A DNA stretch of 64,000 bases from Pseudomonas taiwanensis DSM 21245 (GTDB lineage: Bacteria; Pseudomonadota; Gammaproteobacteria; Pseudomonadales; Pseudomonadaceae). The stretch lies in contig NZ_KE384453.1 of assembly GCF_000425785.1 (NCBI RefSeq), positions 98,428-162,427 on the forward strand, given 5' to 3'. The position numbers were made by a program, and so were the translations under genes. The notes under the pieces are model-generated. The model searched no databases and was not told the DNA's origin. It was given only the letters and a program-made list of their open reading frames with translations. Shown here in pieces: positions 61,794 through 64,000 of this stretch; the first letter of the stretch is position 1; each line of letters opens with the position of its first letter.

Positions 61794-61836
61794 TACAGTA
61801 CAGTTGAACCTCGATTTATCGATTGACTGTACTGTA
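61794..61836. promoter_or_regulatory. Dyad operator before the hydroxyacid dehydrogenase gene
   Basis: TACAGTACAGT at 61794-61804 and ACTGTACTGTA at 61826-61836 are a perfect 11-bp inverted repeat separated by 21 bp. The right arm overlaps the promoter candidate at 61823, so a bound protein could block it. The central TCGATTTATCGA is a further partial palindrome. Confidence 0.6.
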
Positions 61837-61853
61837 CGGTAACTCCGCATAAT
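61823..61853 (+). promoter_or_regulatory. Candidate sigma-70 promoter with a 19-bp spacer
   Basis: TTGACT at 61823-61828 and CATAAT at 61848-61853 are 19 bases apart, longer than usual. Long spacers with a dyad near the -35 occur at promoters that need an activator (MerR-type). It lies 27 bp before the dehydrogenase start. Confidence 0.45.
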
Positions 61854-61880
61854 GCCCCTTCGAACGAACTCGGAGGCGGC

Positions 61881-62819
61881 ATGAGCAAAACAGTTCTGGT
61901 ACTGGTGGAGACCGTCGACGATTACCTGCCTTTGCTGGAAGAGGCAGGCTATCGGCTGATCCGAGCCCCGTCGCCCTCGCTACGTGCCGATGCCATCGCC
62001 AACCATGCCCATGAGATCGACGCGGTACTCACCCGTGGCCCGCTTGGCTTGACCGCCGCCGAGATCGACACGCTACACCAGCTGCGGATCATCTGCGTGA
62101 TCGGTGCCGGCTATGAGCAGGTCGACCTGGCCGCCGCCGCCGCGCGTGGTATTACCGTCACCAATGGCGCCGGAGCCAACGCCACGGCAGTCGCCGACCA
62201 TACCTTGGCCATGCTGCTGGCGCTGCTGCGCGATATCCCTCGCGCCGACGCCGGTACCCGCCGAGGCGAATGGAACCGGGTAATCAGCCCCTCGGTCAGT
62301 GGCAAACGCCTGGGCATCCTCGGTCTCGGTGCAGTCGGGCAAGCGATTGCCAAGCGTGCCCACCTGGGCTTTGACATGAGCATCAGCTACCACAGCCGCA
62401 CGGCTCGCCAGGACGTGCCCTACGCCTGGTTCGACAGCCCACTGAGCCTGGCCCGGGACGTGGACATTTTGGTGGTCGCCACGCCGGGGGGCGCCACTAC
62501 CCGACACCTGGTCGATGCCCAGGTGCTGGAGGCGCTGGGGGCCGAGGGCTACCTGGTTAACATCGCCCGTGCCAGTGTGGTGGATACCCAGGCCTTGGTC
62601 GCAGCACTCGAGCGCGGGCAGATCGCCGGTGCCGCGCTGGACGTGTTCGATGACGAGCCTGCCGTGCCCGATGCGCTCAAGGCCCTCGGCAACACCGTGC
62701 TGACGCCCCATGTAGCTGGCCAGTCGCCGGAGGCCGCGCGGGATACTGTGTCCCTGGTATTGCGCAACCTGCAGGCCTTCTTTGCCGGCGAGCCCGTGCT
62801 GACGCCGGTGCGCCAGTAA
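61881..62819 (+). CDS. D-2-hydroxyacid dehydrogenase, NAD(P)-dependent
   Basis: 312 residues. The Rossmann motif is LGLGAVGQAIAKR near 150; the catalytic Arg lies in NIARASVVD, the acid in DVFDDEP, and the His in LTPHVAGQSPEAA. This is the D-isomer 2-hydroxyacid dehydrogenase family (glyoxylate/hydroxypyruvate or similar reductases); the substrate cannot be told. GGAGG lies upstream. It is preceded by the dyad operator listed above. Confidence 0.9.
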   Translation: MSKTVLVLVETVDDYLPLLEEAGYRLIRAPSPSLRADAIANHAHEIDAVLTRGPLGLTAAEIDTLHQLRIICVIGAGYEQVDLAAAAARGITVTNGAGANATAVADHTLAMLLALLRDIPRADAGTRRGEWNRVISPSVSGKRLGILGLGAVGQAIAKRAHLGFDMSISYHSRTARQDVPYAWFDSPLSLARDVDILVVATPGGATTRHLVDAQVLEALGAEGYLVNIARASVVDTQALVAALERGQIAGAALDVFDDEPAVPDALKALGNTVLTPHVAGQSPEAARDTVSLVLRNLQAFFAGEPVLTPVRQ

Positions 62820-62869
62820 CCTTCGCTTTCGATTCCGCCCGGCGGTGACCGGGCCTCAAGGAGTGTTTG

Positions 62870-63658
62870 ATGCAACTCGAGATATTCCAGGTCGATGCCT
62901 TCAGTGCTGAGCCTTTCGGGGGCAACCCAGCGGCGGTGATTCCGCTGGATAGCTGGCTGCCGGACGACAGGCTCCAACGCATTGCCGAAGAGAACAACCT
63001 ATCCGAAACCGCTTACTTCGTCCGCAATGGCGAGACGTACGACCTGCGTTGGTTCACCCCGGCGGTCGAGGTCGATCTGTGCGGGCATGCCACGCTAGCG
63101 TCGGCCTATGTGCTGTTCGAGCAATTGGGCGAACAGGCACAAGTGCTGCGCTTCAATACCCGCAGCGGCGAACTGCGGGTCAGCCGTGGCGCCGACGGAC
63201 TGCTGGCGATGGACTTTCCGGCCAGGCAGCCGGTCGCGGTGGACACCCCCGCAGGTTTGCTGCAAGCCCTGGGTCTGAACGTAGCGGGGCAGCTTTACCG
63301 CAGTGATGACTTCGTGCTGATGATCGATGACGCTTCGCTGCTTGAACCGCTCAAGCCAGATTTCGTCGCATTGTCAGCCTTCGATGTACGCGGTATCGCT
63401 GTCACTGCTCCGGGTCGTGGCTATGATTTCGTCACTCGATGGTTCGGCCCGCGGGTCGGAGTCAACGAGGACCCGGTCACGGGTTCGGCCCACACCTCGC
63501 TGGCGCCGTTGTGGGCCGAACGCCTGGGCAAGACCAGTCTGAGCTGCGAGCAGGGCGGGGCACGCAAGGGTCAGCTGCATTGTGAAGTGCCTGGCAATGG
63601 CCGGGTGATCATCAGCGGCCGGGCGGCGCTCTACCTCAAGGGTCGCGTGTTCATCTGA
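62870..63658 (+). CDS. PhzF-family isomerase/epimerase
   Basis: 262 residues. The N-terminal VDAFSAEPFGGNPAAV and the catalytic Glu46 in NLSETAYF mark the PhzF/diaminopimelate-epimerase fold, with GHATLASAYVLF and a second half containing EDPVTGSAHTSLAP. The substrate is unknown; phenazine synthesis is not suggested by the neighbours. AAGGAG at 62858-62863 supports ATG 62870. It probably shares the upstream dehydrogenase promoter. Confidence 0.9.
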   Translation: MQLEIFQVDAFSAEPFGGNPAAVIPLDSWLPDDRLQRIAEENNLSETAYFVRNGETYDLRWFTPAVEVDLCGHATLASAYVLFEQLGEQAQVLRFNTRSGELRVSRGADGLLAMDFPARQPVAVDTPAGLLQALGLNVAGQLYRSDDFVLMIDDASLLEPLKPDFVALSAFDVRGIAVTAPGRGYDFVTRWFGPRVGVNEDPVTGSAHTSLAPLWAERLGKTSLSCEQGGARKGQLHCEVPGNGRVIISGRAALYLKGRVFI

Positions 63659-63717
63659 CTGGCAGACCGCATCGTTCCTGAAAGTGCAAGCCATCCCTGA
63701 GCGGATTTATCCGCGAT

Positions 63718-63741
63718 GCGCCGCGCGGGCGGCGCTTTTTT
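63718..63741 (+). terminator. Intrinsic terminator formed by a REP arm
   Basis: GCGCCGC pairs with GCGGCGC around a four-base loop, followed by six T. The stem is the same GC-rich arm as in the composite REP elements, and GCGGATTTATCCGC just before it (63701-63714) is another REP hairpin. It follows the PhzF-type gene by 59 bp. Confidence 0.75.
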
Positions 63742-63871
63742 CCCGGCAGGCACCCAGCAGCCTTCGGATGGCCGTTCGTCGGGAGTGCGGGCTCTCGTAG
63801 AGTCCCATTCTCCGCCCCTCCCGAGATCACCCGTATTGGCTTGCTTCCTGTCAGCTGACTTTCCAGTCAAC

Positions 63872-63994
63872 TGCGCAAGAAGTTGCGCACTCAAATGTGG
63901 ATAAACCTGTGCATACATTCCTGTAGGCCTTGAGAAATATGGCGTACAGGCAACTGCGCAACTTTTTGCACACCACTGCGCAAGAAGTTGCGCA
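63872..63994. repeat. Three related 18-bp palindromes
   Basis: TGCGCAA-GAAG-TTGCGCA occurs perfectly at 63872-63889 and 63977-63994. TGCGCAA-CTTT-TTGCACA at 63955-63972 is an imperfect third copy with an inverted-type centre. Copies two and three start 22 bp apart, about two helical turns. They look like binding sites of one dimeric protein. Confidence 0.75.
63896..63904 (-). promoter_or_regulatory. Perfect DnaA box
   Basis: The minus strand reads TTATCCACA, the exact consensus box of the replication initiator DnaA. It lies between the first and second palindromes. A single box is not proof of an origin or of DnaA control. Confidence 0.5.
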
Positions 63995-64000
63995 CTTTTC

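Larger units (their letters stand above)
63659..64000. other. Gene-free tail of the window
   Basis: 342 bp with no supported gene on either strand. In order it holds a REP/terminator (63701-63741), a featureless stretch to ~63860, then three related 18-bp palindromes and a DnaA box (63872-63994). A regulatory region for a gene beyond the window is the simplest view. Confidence 0.6.

Noticed and set aside
63872..64000. Chromosomal replication origin
   Set aside because: Only one DnaA box is seen, with no dnaA, dnaN or rpmH gene and no AT-rich unwinding region.
1..64000. CRISPR arrays, tRNA, rRNA and transposase genes
   Set aside because: No regularly spaced repeat array, cloverleaf sequence, rRNA segment or transposase motif was found.

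Overview
The window is a stretch of chromosome from a fluorescent Pseudomonas, most like the P. putida / P. entomophila group. The evidence is the GC-rich coding sequence, the FleQ/FleS/FleR/FleN regulators, the MotC/MotD second stator, the gene order fliC-flaG-fliD-fliS-fliT-fleQ-fleSR-fliEFGHIJ-(STAS/PP2C/Hpt)-fliKLMNOPQR-flhB-flhA-flhF-fleN-fliA-cheYZAB-motCD-parC-parP-cheW, the ccm genes just after it, and Pseudomonas-type REP sequences. No rRNA, tRNA, CRISPR array or transposase was seen.

Region 1 (1-11000) is a flagellin glycosylation island. It starts inside a large multidomain glycosyltransferase. A tightly overlapping pseB-pseC-pseF-pseG/H-pseI operon follows and should make CMP-pseudaminic acid; PseG carries a fused C-terminal GNAT domain that can supply the missing PseH step. 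Next come a ketoacyl-ACP synthase III, a Maf/DUF115 glycosyltransferase and a small unknown protein, directly before fliC. A good sigma-54 site precedes pseB, and a perfect Crp/Vfr palindrome lies upstream of the sigma-28 promoter of fliC.

Region 2 (11000-41700) holds the filament, regulators, basal body, C-ring, export apparatus, polar placement proteins and sigma-28. Clear -24/-12 sigma-54 promoters precede fleS, fliE, fliK, fliL and flhA; sigma-28 promoters precede fliC and fliS. A receiver/PP2C phosphatase, a STAS protein and an Hpt protein (HsbR/HsbA/HptB-like) sit between fliJ and fliK.

Region 3 (40500-49500) is the chemotaxis operon: cheY, cheZ, cheA with an unusual repeated linker, cheB, motC, motD, a ParA-type ATPase and CheW-domain partner (ParC/ParP type), cheW and a DUF2802 protein.

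Region 4 (49500-54240, minus strand) is the main accessory feature. A 920-residue protein has a C-terminal clostridial-glucosyltransferase-type fold with a DXD motif, a hydrophobic middle segment and a dermonecrotic-toxin-like N-terminus. It lies between the chemotaxis genes and a minus-strand pair coding for an orphan FlhB C-terminal domain (FlhX-like) and a second FliK-like protein.

Region 5 (54240-64000) is the cytochrome c maturation operon ccmABCDEFGHI, a small lipoprotein, a D-2-hydroxyacid dehydrogenase behind a strong dyad operator, a PhzF-family isomerase, and a gene-free tail with a REP/terminator, three related palindromes and a perfect DnaA box.

REP-derived elements recur at operon boundaries (16.6, 22.8, 29.4, 35.2, 46.8, 54.4 and 63.7 kb). 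Several genes begin at GTG or TTG codons that their ribosome binding sites support.
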